DNA of 64,000 nucleotides from Candidatus Kapaibacterium sp. (GTDB lineage Bacteria > Bacteroidota > Ignavibacteria > Kapaibacteriales > UBA7675), in contig JANQRB010000040.1 of NCBI GenBank assembly GCA_028284775.1, positions 1 to 64,000 on the forward strand. Reading direction: 5' to 3'. Positions 19,201-27,657 of this stretch are shown here, piece after piece. The translations under genes and the position numbers were made by a program. A model generated the notes under the pieces. The model was not told the origin of the DNA, ran no database searches, and saw nothing but the letters and a program-made list of their open reading frames with translations. The stretch's first letter is position 1. The number at the start of each line of letters is the position of its first letter.

Positions 19201-22200
19201 CATAGTCAAACCGCTGTTGGCGACAATTGACTGATTGTTCGACGTCGCAGCCTGGCTCAGGGTCACAAGAGGCGAATCGACATCAACAACACTTATACTG
19301 ATCGACGTCGAAGTATCTTCGTTCGTCGTCAGCGTTAATCTTTCCACCGATACCACCGGCGGATCGTTTATCGCCAGAACGTTTAGCGTAAAACTTGTCG
19401 AACGCAGAAACTCACCATCGTTAACGAACAGGGTTATATCGGCCTGGCCAAATGCATCGGCTTCCGGGTGGATAATCAACTGGGTCGTTGCCCCCGTGGC
19501 GCCAAAACTGAAGCCGCCATTTGTAACCAGCGTCGGATTGCTGGACGACGCGCTCAGGCTCAGGTTGTTTAATGGCGTGTCAATGTCAAACAATTGAATA
19601 CTGATCGAAGTCGAAGTATCTTCATCCGTCGTTACGGTACTCTTCGTCACCGACACCAGCGGCGCATCATTCACCGGCTGCACATCGAGCGTAAACGTTG
19701 TCGAGCGAACATGTTGGCCGTCGTTGACAAACACGGTGATATCCGCCTGACCATTGGCATCGGCAACAGGATCGATTGTTAGCGAGGTCGTTTCAGCCGC
19801 TGCACCCAGGATCAAACCGCTGTTGACAACGAGCGATTGATTGTTGGACGTTGCACTCAGGCTAACCGTCACAAGAGGCGAATCGACATCAACAACACTT
19901 ATACTGATCGACGTCGAAGTATCTTCGTCCGTCGTCACCATTAGACTTTCCACCGACACCACCGGCGGATCGTTTACCGCCAGTACATTCAGCGTAAACG
20001 TTGTCGAGCGTGTAGTCTCACCATCGTTAACAAATACCGTGATGTCCGCCTGGCCAAAGGCATCGGCGTTCGGGTAGATATTCACCCTGGTTGTTGCCCC
20101 AATCGCGCCAAAACTGAAGCCGCCATCTGATACCAGCGCCGGACTACTCGACGAGGCGCTCAGGTTCAGGTTGTTCAAGGGCGTGTCAACATCAAACAGT
20201 TGAATACTGATCGAAGTCGAAGTATCTTCATCAGTGCTGACGGACGCCCTCGTCACCGACACCACCGGCGGATCATTAAGCGGATTAACGGTAAGGCTGA
20301 GAGTCGTCGAAGCAGTAAACTCTCCATCTGAAAGCCGAAACGTCAGCGGCAGATTGCTCACAGAGGCATCCTGGGCCGGTGTAATGAGAAAGCTCGTCGT
20401 GGCGCCGGTAGCGCTGGTCTGGCTAATCGAAGCGATGGTCGAGCCGTCGGTGGCCGGCAGTGTTAACGCCGCGTTGTTCAGGCCGGGCCAGACATCCTCG
20501 AGTCTGAGCGTTACCAGCGCCGGCACATCTTCATCCGAGGCGATGACGGTCTGGCTTGTCGATATCCTGGGCCTATCGTTGGAAAAGGTCATGGTGGCGC
20601 TGGTGTGCCCGACATCGGTATAGAGGGTAACAGGCACGGTGGCGGCCGTTACTGCCAGACCGGCCGGGATTGTAAGCGAGGCGCTGGTAAGGCCGGCGCT
20701 ATCGATCCTAAGATCGGCACTGCCAACCGCAACACCTGTGCTGTTAACCACAGCGATGCTTGCCCGCGTAATGTAGACCTGATGACCGCTGATATCCAGG
20801 CTGATCGAGCCGCTTGTGACGGTCGTAACAGCGGGTGTTAAGCTGGAGATTGTCGGTGGGGCGACGAGGTTTTGCCAGATGCGCTCGTCGCCGGCGCGAG
20901 CTACGATGGCCTCGAGTGCGCCGTCATTGTCGATATCACCCAAGGCCGCGCCTTTGGATGCACCGCCGCCGCGCACTCGTTTGTCAAAGGTCGCATTGCC
21001 GCGGTTCAGCCAGAATTCGTCGGCATTGTCCGTGGTAACGAGGGCATCCAGTCTGCCGTCGGCGTTCAGGTCGCCGAGCGTGATGTCGTTAACATTCGCG
21101 CTAATCCCCGAAGACGACTTGATGAACGTTCCATCGCCCTTGCCCAGCAAGGTATGGACGGAGTGGCTGCTGCCGCCGTTCGTTTTGCTCGCAAAGAGCG
21201 CATCCAATATGCCATCGTTGTTAAGGTCGCCAAGCGCCAGCGCTCCCGCGATATTCGTATCCAATGTGTCCTGCGCAAAATTAGCAGCGCCTTTGTTGGT
21301 GAGCAGAATGAGCCCGCCGGTGCCATAACTTGCCAGAATATCCAGACGTTGATCCTGGTTCAGGTCGCCGAGCGCCAGATACTGCGGCGTGCCGGTCACG
21401 AGCGTATGGATCGCCAGACTGCTGCCGTCGCTGTAGCCGACCGTGATTTCGGAGCCGGCCGCCCAGACGACATCGAGATTGCCGTCGCCGTCCACATCAC
21501 CAATGGCGACATCCGTTGACCTTCGCCCGGAACCAGCGCCGACTATACTTTTCGTAAAAGCAGCGTTGCCGCTATTCATCCAGATTTCCCCCATCCTGTC
21601 ACCGGTGTTGGAGAGTGCGACATCGAGATCGCCGTCGCCGTCCACATCGCCCAGGGCCACCGCCTTCAGTCTGTTGTTGTCGTCGCCAAACCTTGCTACG
21701 CTGAAGCTGCCATCGCCCAGATTCAGCAGGATTGCGGCGGCTCCGTCATCCGCCGTCACAATGGCATCGAGCTTGCCGTCGCCGTTCAGGTCGCCGATGG
21801 CAACGTCGTTCGAGGGGCCTGTGCTTAGGCTGAGAGGGTAGAAAGCTCCGGTCCCCTGCTGCGTGGCAGCGTTGAAACTAAACACCTGGGATATTTGGGT
21901 TTGATTCAACTCATTCAACGCGCCTCTTGCAGTGATCATTATTGTTTCGCCGGAATAGAAAGCCCGCGCCGGATCAATCCTAACCAGGCTGCCGCTGGTA
22001 TCACGTAGAATAGTGGCGGTCGTGGTGATATGACCGCTCTGTGAACCGAAGACGCCAATCTCGTTATTTGCCGTGCCTGTCGAAAGCTCGAGAAGCTCCA
22101 GGCGTGTGTTAGCGCTATAGCTCAGCGTGATGTTGCTATTGCTTGCGGCTGTATTGGAGTGAGTCGAAGGACTGATCTGCCGCACATAGGGCAGTGGATC

Positions 22201-25041
22201 ATCATTGTAAAATTGTGTTGCCCTGCTGCCGTCGCTGCTGACAAAATCCAGGTCGTTATCCCTGTCCAGGTCGCCGATAGCCAAATCACTCGAGCCCAGC
22301 TCCTGCTTTGTCGAAATAGTAAAGCTGGCGTCGCCATTATTAAACATCACCTGATCGGGATCCGTATCGGAGATCTGCACGACATCGAGGTCGCCGTCGC
22401 CGTCGATATCGGCAATCTCCACCGCATTGCCCCTCGCGTCGCTGCCTGTGAGCGTCTCGGTGAAGATAGCATTGCCATTGTTAAGAAACAGCCTGCTTTT
22501 GAAGTTCCGATCGGTTCCGGCAAACAGGTCGAGGTCGCCGTCATTGTCCAGATCGCCCATAGCCAGAGCCGTAAACCGGCCTGAAGCGATTGTTACGATG
22601 TTAAACGTACCGTCGCCATTGCCCAGCCAGATTTCCGCCGGCTGATCGCTGGAATCGATCCGTCGGGCGGCAAAAGCATCGGGAATGCCGTCGCCGTTGA
22701 CGTCACCGAGCTTAACGTCGATATAGCTGCCCGTTGCCAGCGTGGAGTGCGTAAACACAGCGCTGCCGTCATTGCGCAACAGCGACAGGTCATTGTCGGT
22801 GGCCGCGAGTATATCGATGTCGCCGTCAGCATCGATGTCGCCAGCCGCGAATGCGTTGACAGACAGCGTGGGGCCGAAGGGCGTGGCGGTAAAATGGGCC
22901 TGCCCATTGTTGAGCAGCCGCAGAGGCGGGTAATTATGGCGCGAGAGCACCGCATCCAGATCGCCATCGCCGTCGAAGTCGGCAGCCTGTACAGTCGCAC
23001 CGGTACCGGGAGCAATCCAAAGACGACTTATACTATGGGCCCCCGCGCTGCCCGGAGTGATCCGCCAAACCTCTGTTTCGTCGACAATCAACGCTTCGGG
23101 CAGCCCATCCTTGTTGAAATCGCCCAGAGCAACCTTCGCGCCTTCAACCCATGCCTGCAGGTCCACGCTTGTGAACTCACCGCTGCCGCCAATGGCTTGT
23201 GCCCGGAACTGACTCACGATCGGATTGTGCGCCACGGTTCCCGCCGTGCTCTTGGCGCCCTGCGATGTAATGCTGATGATTTCACCCGGCAAAAAGTTGT
23301 TGTCGGGGTTAAACAACGCCGTTTTGTCGCCGTCCTGAAAACTGACGCTCGCCTGTGTGACGAGCCCGGTCAGCGAGCCATGCACATGCACCGAAGTGTT
23401 GATCGGACTCAGGCTTGCGGTGGTCATGGCCGTGTTAAACCGGACCGTAATATCACTATTGCGGCTTACGTCGTTGCGATTGGCCTCCGGCGTCAGGGCC
23501 AGCTGCGTAACCGCGATTTCGTTAATAAATATGGTATTATTGCCCCACACCGCCGCAATAGCATCCAGGTCGCCGTCGCCGTCCAGATCGCCGAATTCAA
23601 TGTCGGAAATTCCGCCGTTCTTTATACAACTGCCTTGAAAGGTGTTGTCGCCATTATTGAGGTGGAGAAAGGTGCAGCCCCCGGAAGCCACCTCGTCGAG
23701 ATCGCCGTCGCCATCGATGTCGGCGGAACCATAGTGGTAATCCATAATCTTTGTATCAATCGTCCGGTCGCCGTCAAAATCGCCCTGGCGGATATCATAA
23801 AAATTACCGTTGGAGTTGGTAGGGGCGCTAAGATTTATGCCCTGAAAGCTTCCAGCGCCGTTGTTGCGCATCCGGTAGCTCCAATAATTTCGTCCGACGG
23901 CCTGGAAGTCCAGGTCGCCGTCATTGTCAAGATCGGCAAAGTCTGTTTGTCCCTGATAGCGGGCGTTGGAGATTTTTACTCTTTTCAGGCTGCCGTCGCC
24001 CTTGTTTAAAAACAGGGCGTCGTCATCGAGATTTTCCGACAAGGTGGCAATGTCGAGATCGCCGTCGCCGTCGATATCGCCCACCGACACGCCGGTATTG
24101 TCGATGCCGCTGTTGCCGAATTCCGTGCTGGTGAAGGTAGCGTCGCCGTTGTTCGTCCAGATTAAATTCTCCATGTCCCAGCGGCTGACGACAATATCGA
24201 GATCGCCGTCGCTGTCAATGTCCGCCAGCTTAAGGTCGCGTGTTAGCAATTTATTCCCAACCGGTAGTTCGGAAACCGAGAATGTTGCGTCGCCATTGTT
24301 AAGCCACACTTTATCCCAGGCATCCCAGTCGCCGATAACCGCATCCAAATCGCCGTCGCCGTCCAGATCGCCGATTTCGACGGCGCGGCTGTTCCTGGTG
24401 TTGTTGTGAAAGCCGAAGGCCGTGCTCCTAAAGATCATGTTGTCTCCGCCGGCCGATTCAGTATGGAATTGAAAGACCGTCGAATTCGCCATCGTCACGC
24501 CGGTGGTGGATTGCGCACCCCGAATGGTCACATCGAGGCGCTCGCCCGGTTTAAAGGGCTCTGCCGTTCTGATGTGCACCTGCTTATTGTTGTCGGAAAA
24601 GAAAACGGCGGCGTCGTTGGAAATGTAGCCCGACTGCGAGCCATAGATGACCAGGTTGGCATGGGTGGCCTGCGTGGCAGTGGTAAGCGTCGCAATGTCC
24701 ATCGGCCTATCGAAGCTGATGGTGATTCCTTGATGGAGATACGCAGCCATCGAATTGGTTGAAGGAGCGAGGCTGACGATTTTGGGCGCTTGCGCCAGCA
24801 GCTCGAAGGGCGACAGCGTCATTGCGCCGACAAACAGTGAGCTGAGTATGGCCGCGCCGGCGCGGGACCCCAGGGGCTGAAGCCGCTGCTGTAATTCCGC
24901 CAGTCGTTTCAGGAGTGCAGTTGCGCGACGGAGGATCTTCGCTTGCGCTTCAGCTCGCCCCTCCAGGCGAAGCAGTCGGCGAACCGTCTTGCGATAGCGT
25001 CGCAGCGTGCCGGCGAAGTCGAATTTCGGATGTGTCCACAT
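16225..25041 (-). CDS. giant T9SS surface protein B (three FG-GAP propellers, cadherin-like repeats, lactonase-type propeller)
   Basis: 2938 residues from ATG 25039-25041, chosen because MWTHPKFDFAGTLRRYRK aligns with giant A; an in-frame start 96 bp upstream gives only an unrelated extension. Order: long Arg-rich signal peptide (1 to about 84, ending LLAQA); three Big_5 plus FG-GAP modules (about 88-510, 510-960, 950-1390), each with seven calcium-loop repeats; IPT-like domain; seven cadherin-like DED repeats (1490-2170); PKD-like and Ig/VCBS-like domains (2175-2350); seven propeller blades (2365-2740); VCBS/cadherin-like domain; and a T9SS sorting domain starting IGPNPARD (about 2850-2938). 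The sorting domain is more divergent than in A, C and D. Regulators TPR5 and TPR4 precede it on the same strand. Function is inferred to be calcium-dependent adhesion. Confidence 0.9.
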   Translation of the reverse strand: MWTHPKFDFAGTLRRYRKTVRRLLRLEGRAEAQAKILRRATALLKRLAELQQRLQPLGSRAGAAILSSLFVGAMTLSPFELLAQAPKIVSLAPSTNSMAAYLHQGITISFDRPMDIATLTTATQATHANLVIYGSQSGYISNDAAVFFSDNNKQVHIRTAEPFKPGERLDVTIRGAQSTTGVTMANSTVFQFHTESAGGDNMIFRSTAFGFHNNTRNSRAVEIGDLDGDGDLDAVIGDWDAWDKVWLNNGDATFSVSELPVGNKLLTRDLKLADIDSDGDLDIVVSRWDMENLIWTNNGDATFTSTEFGNSGIDNTGVSVGDIDGDGDLDIATLSENLDDDALFLNKGDGSLKRVKISNARYQGQTDFADLDNDGDLDFQAVGRNYWSYRMRNNGAGSFQGINLSAPTNSNGNFYDIRQGDFDGDRTIDTKIMDYHYGSADIDGDGDLDEVASGGCTFLHLNNGDNTFQGSCIKNGGISDIEFGDLDGDGDLDAIAAVWGNNTIFINEIAVTQLALTPEANRNDVSRNSDITVRFNTAMTTASLSPINTSVHVHGSLTGLVTQASVSFQDGDKTALFNPDNNFLPGEIISITSQGAKSTAGTVAHNPIVSQFRAQAIGGSGEFTSVDLQAWVEGAKVALGDFNKDGLPEALIVDETEVWRITPGSAGAHSISRLWIAPGTGATVQAADFDGDGDLDAVLSRHNYPPLRLLNNGQAHFTATPFGPTLSVNAFAAGDIDADGDIDILAATDNDLSLLRNDGSAVFTHSTLATGSYIDVKLGDVNGDGIPDAFAARRIDSSDQPAEIWLGNGDGTFNIVTIASGRFTALAMGDLDNDGDLDLFAGTDRNFKSRLFLNNGNAIFTETLTGSDARGNAVEIADIDGDGDLDVVQISDTDPDQVMFNNGDASFTISTKQELGSSDLAIGDLDRDNDLDFVSSDGSRATQFYNDDPLPYVRQISPSTHSNTAASNSNITLSYSANTRLELLELSTGTANNEIGVFGSQSGHITTTATILRDTSGSLVRIDPARAFYSGETIMITARGALNELNQTQISQVFSFNAATQQGTGAFYPLSLSTGPSNDVAIGDLNGDGKLDAIVTADDGAAAILLNLGDGSFSVARFGDDNNRLKAVALGDVDGDGDLDVALSNTGDRMGEIWMNSGNAAFTKSIVGAGSGRRSTDVAIGDVDGDGNLDVVWAAGSEITVGYSDGSSLAIHTLVTGTPQYLALGDLNQDQRLDILASYGTGGLILLTNKGAANFAQDTLDTNIAGALALGDLNNDGILDALFASKTNGGSSHSVHTLLGKGDGTFIKSSSGISANVNDITLGDLNADGRLDALVTTDNADEFWLNRGNATFDKRVRGGGASKGAALGDIDNDGALEAIVARAGDERIWQNLVAPPTISSLTPAVTTVTSGSISLDISGHQVYITRASIAVVNSTGVAVGSADLRIDSAGLTSASLTIPAGLAVTAATVPVTLYTDVGHTSATMTFSNDRPRISTSQTVIASDEDVPALVTLRLEDVWPGLNNAALTLPATDGSTIASISQTSATGATTSFLITPAQDASVSNLPLTFRLSDGEFTASTTLSLTVNPLNDPPVVSVTRASVSTDEDTSTSISIQLFDVDTPLNNLNLSASSSSPALVSDGGFSFGAIGATTRVNIYPNADAFGQADITVFVNDGETTRSTTFTLNVLAVNDPPVVSVESLMVTTDEDTSTSISISVVDVDSPLVTVSLSATSNNQSLVVNSGLILGAAAETTSLTIDPVADANGQADITVFVNDGQHVRSTTFTLDVQPVNDAPLVSVTKSTVTTDEDTSTSISIQLFDIDTPLNNLSLSASSSNPTLVTNGGFSFGATGATTQLIIHPEADAFGQADITLFVNDGEFLRSTSFTLNVLAINDPPVVSVERLTLTTNEDTSTSISISVVDVDSPLVTLSQAATSNNQSIVANSGLTMTATGANTSLLIDPVADANGQADITVFVNDGEFVRSTTFTVNVLPVNDAPLMSVAAAAVVTDEDASTTLSIIVADVDTHFDSLLLSAVSDNPAVLATSGISFGVTGATTQVMLSPVADASGTAEVTITLSDGELSASTSLSLSVNAVNDPPTIGAIQDISFSQNDIGALALVFHDIDTSPTGLTVTATSGNQSLIKDSKLAVDRDARSLTLSPECDQTGTALITVSIDDGEFTRSTSFSAAVLPLQALSIKGPTAICPNVHTVYSAEPDISTATHSWSAAGGDIIGQNNASSVTVRWKDGSNGSLSLLRSYANGCTSASMILVTGGASNIAAMDFAEGVTNAAVTLAVLANDLGSGLTLSAVDDPAGGTATFANGIVSYTPDTGFYGIEYFTYTAQSSGGCQVTGAIVVAVPGPAKTVNPWYIERKKDRVGGVRGLRSACDVAISPDGRYVYVAGRSDHSIAIFETKADGSLTYKDRVRDNNRGVDGLKYVSGLAICPDGRHLYASGYGEHELAVFAIDRSDGSLSFVQVKKQASEDNGRTINGMSGPRGLAVSPDGRSVYVAGFKSHALAVFRRNTQSGELEFLEFFKDGVGGVNGLRQALNLAVSSDGRQVLVAGYGDNALALFSRSLHTGLLTFDSYVKDGVGGVDGLRGAAAVAVSPDGRNVYAAGKTDKAIAVFTRNSSNGELSFVQHWVDGDGCDGLYGIADVAVSPDGCQLWSVGNMDDALTLFRRDKTDGTLSYVGSMKDGRDGVDGLNGAAALALTPASNYVYCAATADHALSAFLRNCAPVANSDMSLSVAANGSLTIEALNNDDDAENQSLSISAATDGALGTVSIAGGGTSLRYAAGTSTGADTFSYTIDDGYGGSSTATVSLQVVLPKRSVDNRATAGEYSEACQACDLRIGPNPARDIVGIAFSLGRESQVCLRIVTLSGVSLSEIMNRRLKPGAYKLNLNTQGPNLRLPAGSYMIELSTIDADGEPLRISRPMIIVR
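19060..20271 (-). repeat. 606-bp tandem duplication inside giant B
   Basis: Units 19060-19665 and 19666-20271 each encode two cadherin-like domains, one with LFD(V/I)DTPLNNL and one with VVDVDSPLVT. The spacing between equivalent bases is exactly 606, as in giant A, although the sequences differ. Confidence 0.8.
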
Positions 25042-25149
25042 AGTATTATCCAGTGAGAATATTGCAGATTCAGTTGATACAATTCGTCCGGATTCGGCGG
25101 TACTGTACTCAGCCGCCCTTCCGCGTATAGCGAGCATAAGGAGCCCGCC

Positions 25150-25182
25150 CGGTCCCGCGGATATGCCGGCGCCGCGGGACCG
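25150..25182 (-). promoter_or_regulatory. GC-rich hairpin in the giant B leader
   Basis: A perfect 11-bp stem CGGTCCCGCGG / CCGCGGGACCG around an 11-nt loop, located between the predicted transcription start (about 25232) and ATG 25041. The type-2 leaders also carry GC-rich hairpins. No T run follows, so it is not an obvious terminator; it could affect translation or RNA stability. Confidence 0.5.
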
Positions 25183-25238
25183 AAAAACTGGACTCCAAAA
25201 AGAGGATTGCTTGTTCTGTTGGCCTTGAAATCTTATGA

Positions 25239-25290
25239 CAAAAGTAGTGAGTCGGTTTTGCTACAATTCTACTACAGCACTACGACACTT
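25239..25290 (-). promoter_or_regulatory. giant B promoter with YTGTWGTA operator repeats
   Basis: On the minus strand CTGTAGTA begins at 25277 and the -7 box TACTTTTG begins at 25246, 31 bp later. GTGTCGTA lies 11 bp upstream and TTGTAGCA 11 bp downstream of the central repeat. The arrangement matches giant A and the gene at 50415. Confidence 0.6.
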
Positions 25291-25520
25291 TGGCGAATGG
25301 CGGTTGAAAAGGAGTCCATCCGGATGGATTCGGCTCTTCGTTTCAGCTTTAGAGTTTAGAGCATGGCCAATTCGTAGAAAAGGGTAAGGCGGCGCGGAGA
25401 TTCGCAGTCCTGGTCCGGTCAGAATTGTTGAAAGCACAGGCGTGCGAGGCACACAGCGGAATTTCTTCCTGCCGTCCGGCGTTGTTCGCAGTTTTGTGCG
25501 CCCGGTCGATCTATGGGATG

Positions 25521-27572
25521 TTATGTATGCAGCAGTAAGAATTCACCGAGGTCTTGTCCTTTCGCCAGATCCAGTTTTTTGCGAATGCGATAGCGATAGG
25601 TTTCAATTGCGCGCAGCGAGACGTTCAACAATTCCGCGATGCTGCGGTTGCTGTTGCCTTCCCGAATGGCGAAGCAGACCCGGCATTCCGTCGCAGTGAG
25701 TTCCGGGTAGCGCTGTTGCAGAGCTTCGATGGCATTTGCGGTTTCCCGATCTTTTCGATTATCGTCGGGAGGCTCGCTCTTTGCGATGAAGAGATCGATG
25801 TCGGTGATGATCGCTTGCATCTGCGCCTGATCGAAAGCCCCGGTCTGCATTGTGAGTTCGTCGATCTGATGCAGGATGCGCAGCACAAGAGTATTGTCTT
25901 CATCAGTGCGCAGCGCGTGGATGGTATCCGATTGCTGCAGGGCCTCCGCTTCCTTTCGCAGCTCCCTGTGCCGGGCGCGTTTTTGCTCGTAGCCGTCTTG
26001 CAACTGTCCGACATTTTCGGCTACCAGGAGCTGTTCGACACTCACATTAGCCTGACGGAGAACTATCTCACGTTCATTGGCGTGCAGGAGCTTGCGATAA
26101 CGCAGGGCTTCGCGGAAATCTTCGAGTCCTTCTGCGACAGCGGCAAGCTCCGCGTAGATTTTGCGGGTGGTTTGCCATTCGTGACAGGAGGCGGCAAGCT
26201 CCAGGGCCTCCAGCAAAAGTTCGCGACCCTTGTCGGGCCGACCCATCCTGCTTTCGATACTTCCGAGCGCCAGGGTGGCATGCGCTCGTAAACGGGCATG
26301 ATGCAGGTGGCGCAGCCGGTGGAGGGCGCTCCGGTATGCGAGGCGGGCATCTTCGAGCAGATCCTGCAGTTCCAGCGCATTGCCGAGCACTAATTCCTGC
26401 GTCGCCAGCGCATCGACATTTTTGGCATCGCTTTCCGCAATCGATCTCCTGAAGAATGCAACGACCTTCTCCATATCCAGAAGTTCCGGCGCATACTCCA
26501 GGATGATGCCATAGGCGGTGGTCGAGCCCTCGCCCAGCGGTCGATATTGAAGCAGACCGGCCGCTTCCTTCAAATCGCTCTTGCCGATCTCCTCGGCGCC
26601 CAGCTCCATGTAAACAAGACCCAGCCAGGCTGCAATGCGCATCTTTTCCTGCGGTCTGCCGAGCTCACGATTGAGTTCGCGCGCCTGTGAAAATTCCCGG
26701 ATTGCGCGGTCATACTCGCCGCTGCGCATGGCGTACACTCCATACATCTCATGCGCGTAGGATTCCTGCGCCCGGTTACCCGTTGTCCGCGCAAGTTCGA
26801 TCGCCTCCACAAGCGGCGTGGCATAGTCTTGGCGCGGATCGCTCGCAAAGGTATAAGCGGAATAATCAAACAGCAGACGCAGAAGAAGGTATGTATCGTC
26901 AAATCGACGGGCGAAATCGATCGCCTGTTCGACGGATTGCAGCGCCTCTTTCGTTTTGCCGAGTGTGTGCAGTACCGAAGAGATGTGGGCCAGGATCGAG
27001 GGACGCTGTTGTTCGAGGCTGTACCGCAACTGTGACAAAGCATTGCCTATGGCGGCGTCTGCCAGTTCATGCTCGTCGCGCATCACCCTGGTAACGGCCT
27101 CTTCGGCATAGAGCTCGGCATAAAATTTTCGAAGCGTCAACTGATTGCACATTTCCAGCGCCAGCTGATTTTTCGCCAGGGCCCCCGTACTGTCCTGTCG
27201 TTCGCGTAGTATCTCTATCTGCAATATCAGAGCCGAAATCATCTCATCCCAGGCTTCGTGACGCTCCCATAAGTGCAGCGCTTCGAGCAGCGGTGCCTCG
27301 ACCTCCGCATACTTGAGGGAGGCCCTGAAACAGATAGCCTGGGCGTAAAGGGCCTTTGCAAGTACCAGGTAATATTGTGCCTTCGCCTGCTTGCCTGTCT
27401 CCGGGCCTCCCAACAGCTTGCGCGCCAATGACACGGCCCGGTGCGCTGTTTCCGATGCTTCGTCGAGCTTGACGCCTGCCAGCGCCCGCGCCAATGACGC
27501 CAGCGCGGACACTTTGCGTACACCCCTGGAATACGAAGCCTGTTTGCGATATTTGTCGATTTCGGATTTCAT
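25521..27572 (-). CDS. TPR-repeat protein with divergent LuxR-like HTH (TPR4)
   Basis: 683 residues starting MKSEIDKYRKQASYSRGVRK, an N-terminal block shared with the regulators at 410 and 35638. TPR-like hairpins fill about 30-500, followed by a helical linker (YEQKRARHRELRKEAEALQ) and an HTH end: LTATECRVCFAI, SNRSIAELLNVSLRAIETY and YRYRIRKKL. The W..FE..F..VHP segment seen in TPR3 and TPR7 is not recognisable. The ETY helix variant groups it with TPR5. It lies 85 bp after TPR5 and about 480 bp before giant B on the same strand, so all three could form a regulatory cassette. The sensed signal is unknown. Confidence 0.82.
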   Translation of the reverse strand: MKSEIDKYRKQASYSRGVRKVSALASLARALAGVKLDEASETAHRAVSLARKLLGGPETGKQAKAQYYLVLAKALYAQAICFRASLKYAEVEAPLLEALHLWERHEAWDEMISALILQIEILRERQDSTGALAKNQLALEMCNQLTLRKFYAELYAEEAVTRVMRDEHELADAAIGNALSQLRYSLEQQRPSILAHISSVLHTLGKTKEALQSVEQAIDFARRFDDTYLLLRLLFDYSAYTFASDPRQDYATPLVEAIELARTTGNRAQESYAHEMYGVYAMRSGEYDRAIREFSQARELNRELGRPQEKMRIAAWLGLVYMELGAEEIGKSDLKEAAGLLQYRPLGEGSTTAYGIILEYAPELLDMEKVVAFFRRSIAESDAKNVDALATQELVLGNALELQDLLEDARLAYRSALHRLRHLHHARLRAHATLALGSIESRMGRPDKGRELLLEALELAASCHEWQTTRKIYAELAAVAEGLEDFREALRYRKLLHANEREIVLRQANVSVEQLLVAENVGQLQDGYEQKRARHRELRKEAEALQQSDTIHALRTDEDNTLVLRILHQIDELTMQTGAFDQAQMQAIITDIDLFIAKSEPPDDNRKDRETANAIEALQQRYPELTATECRVCFAIREGNSNRSIAELLNVSLRAIETYRYRIRKKLDLAKGQDLGEFLLLHT

Positions 27573-27657
27573 CAGGCAAGCCTGGCAAAGCGTCCATCTC
27601 TTTGGGGACCGGATCTTAGCGGCGCTTCAGGTGGCAGCCGAAGCGGCCTCTGCCGGA

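Noticed and set aside
22747..24009. A 420-codon open frame antisense to giant B
   Set aside because: It mirrors the FG-GAP repeats of giant B (recurring VEVAVAVDI-like wording) and is a shadow frame.
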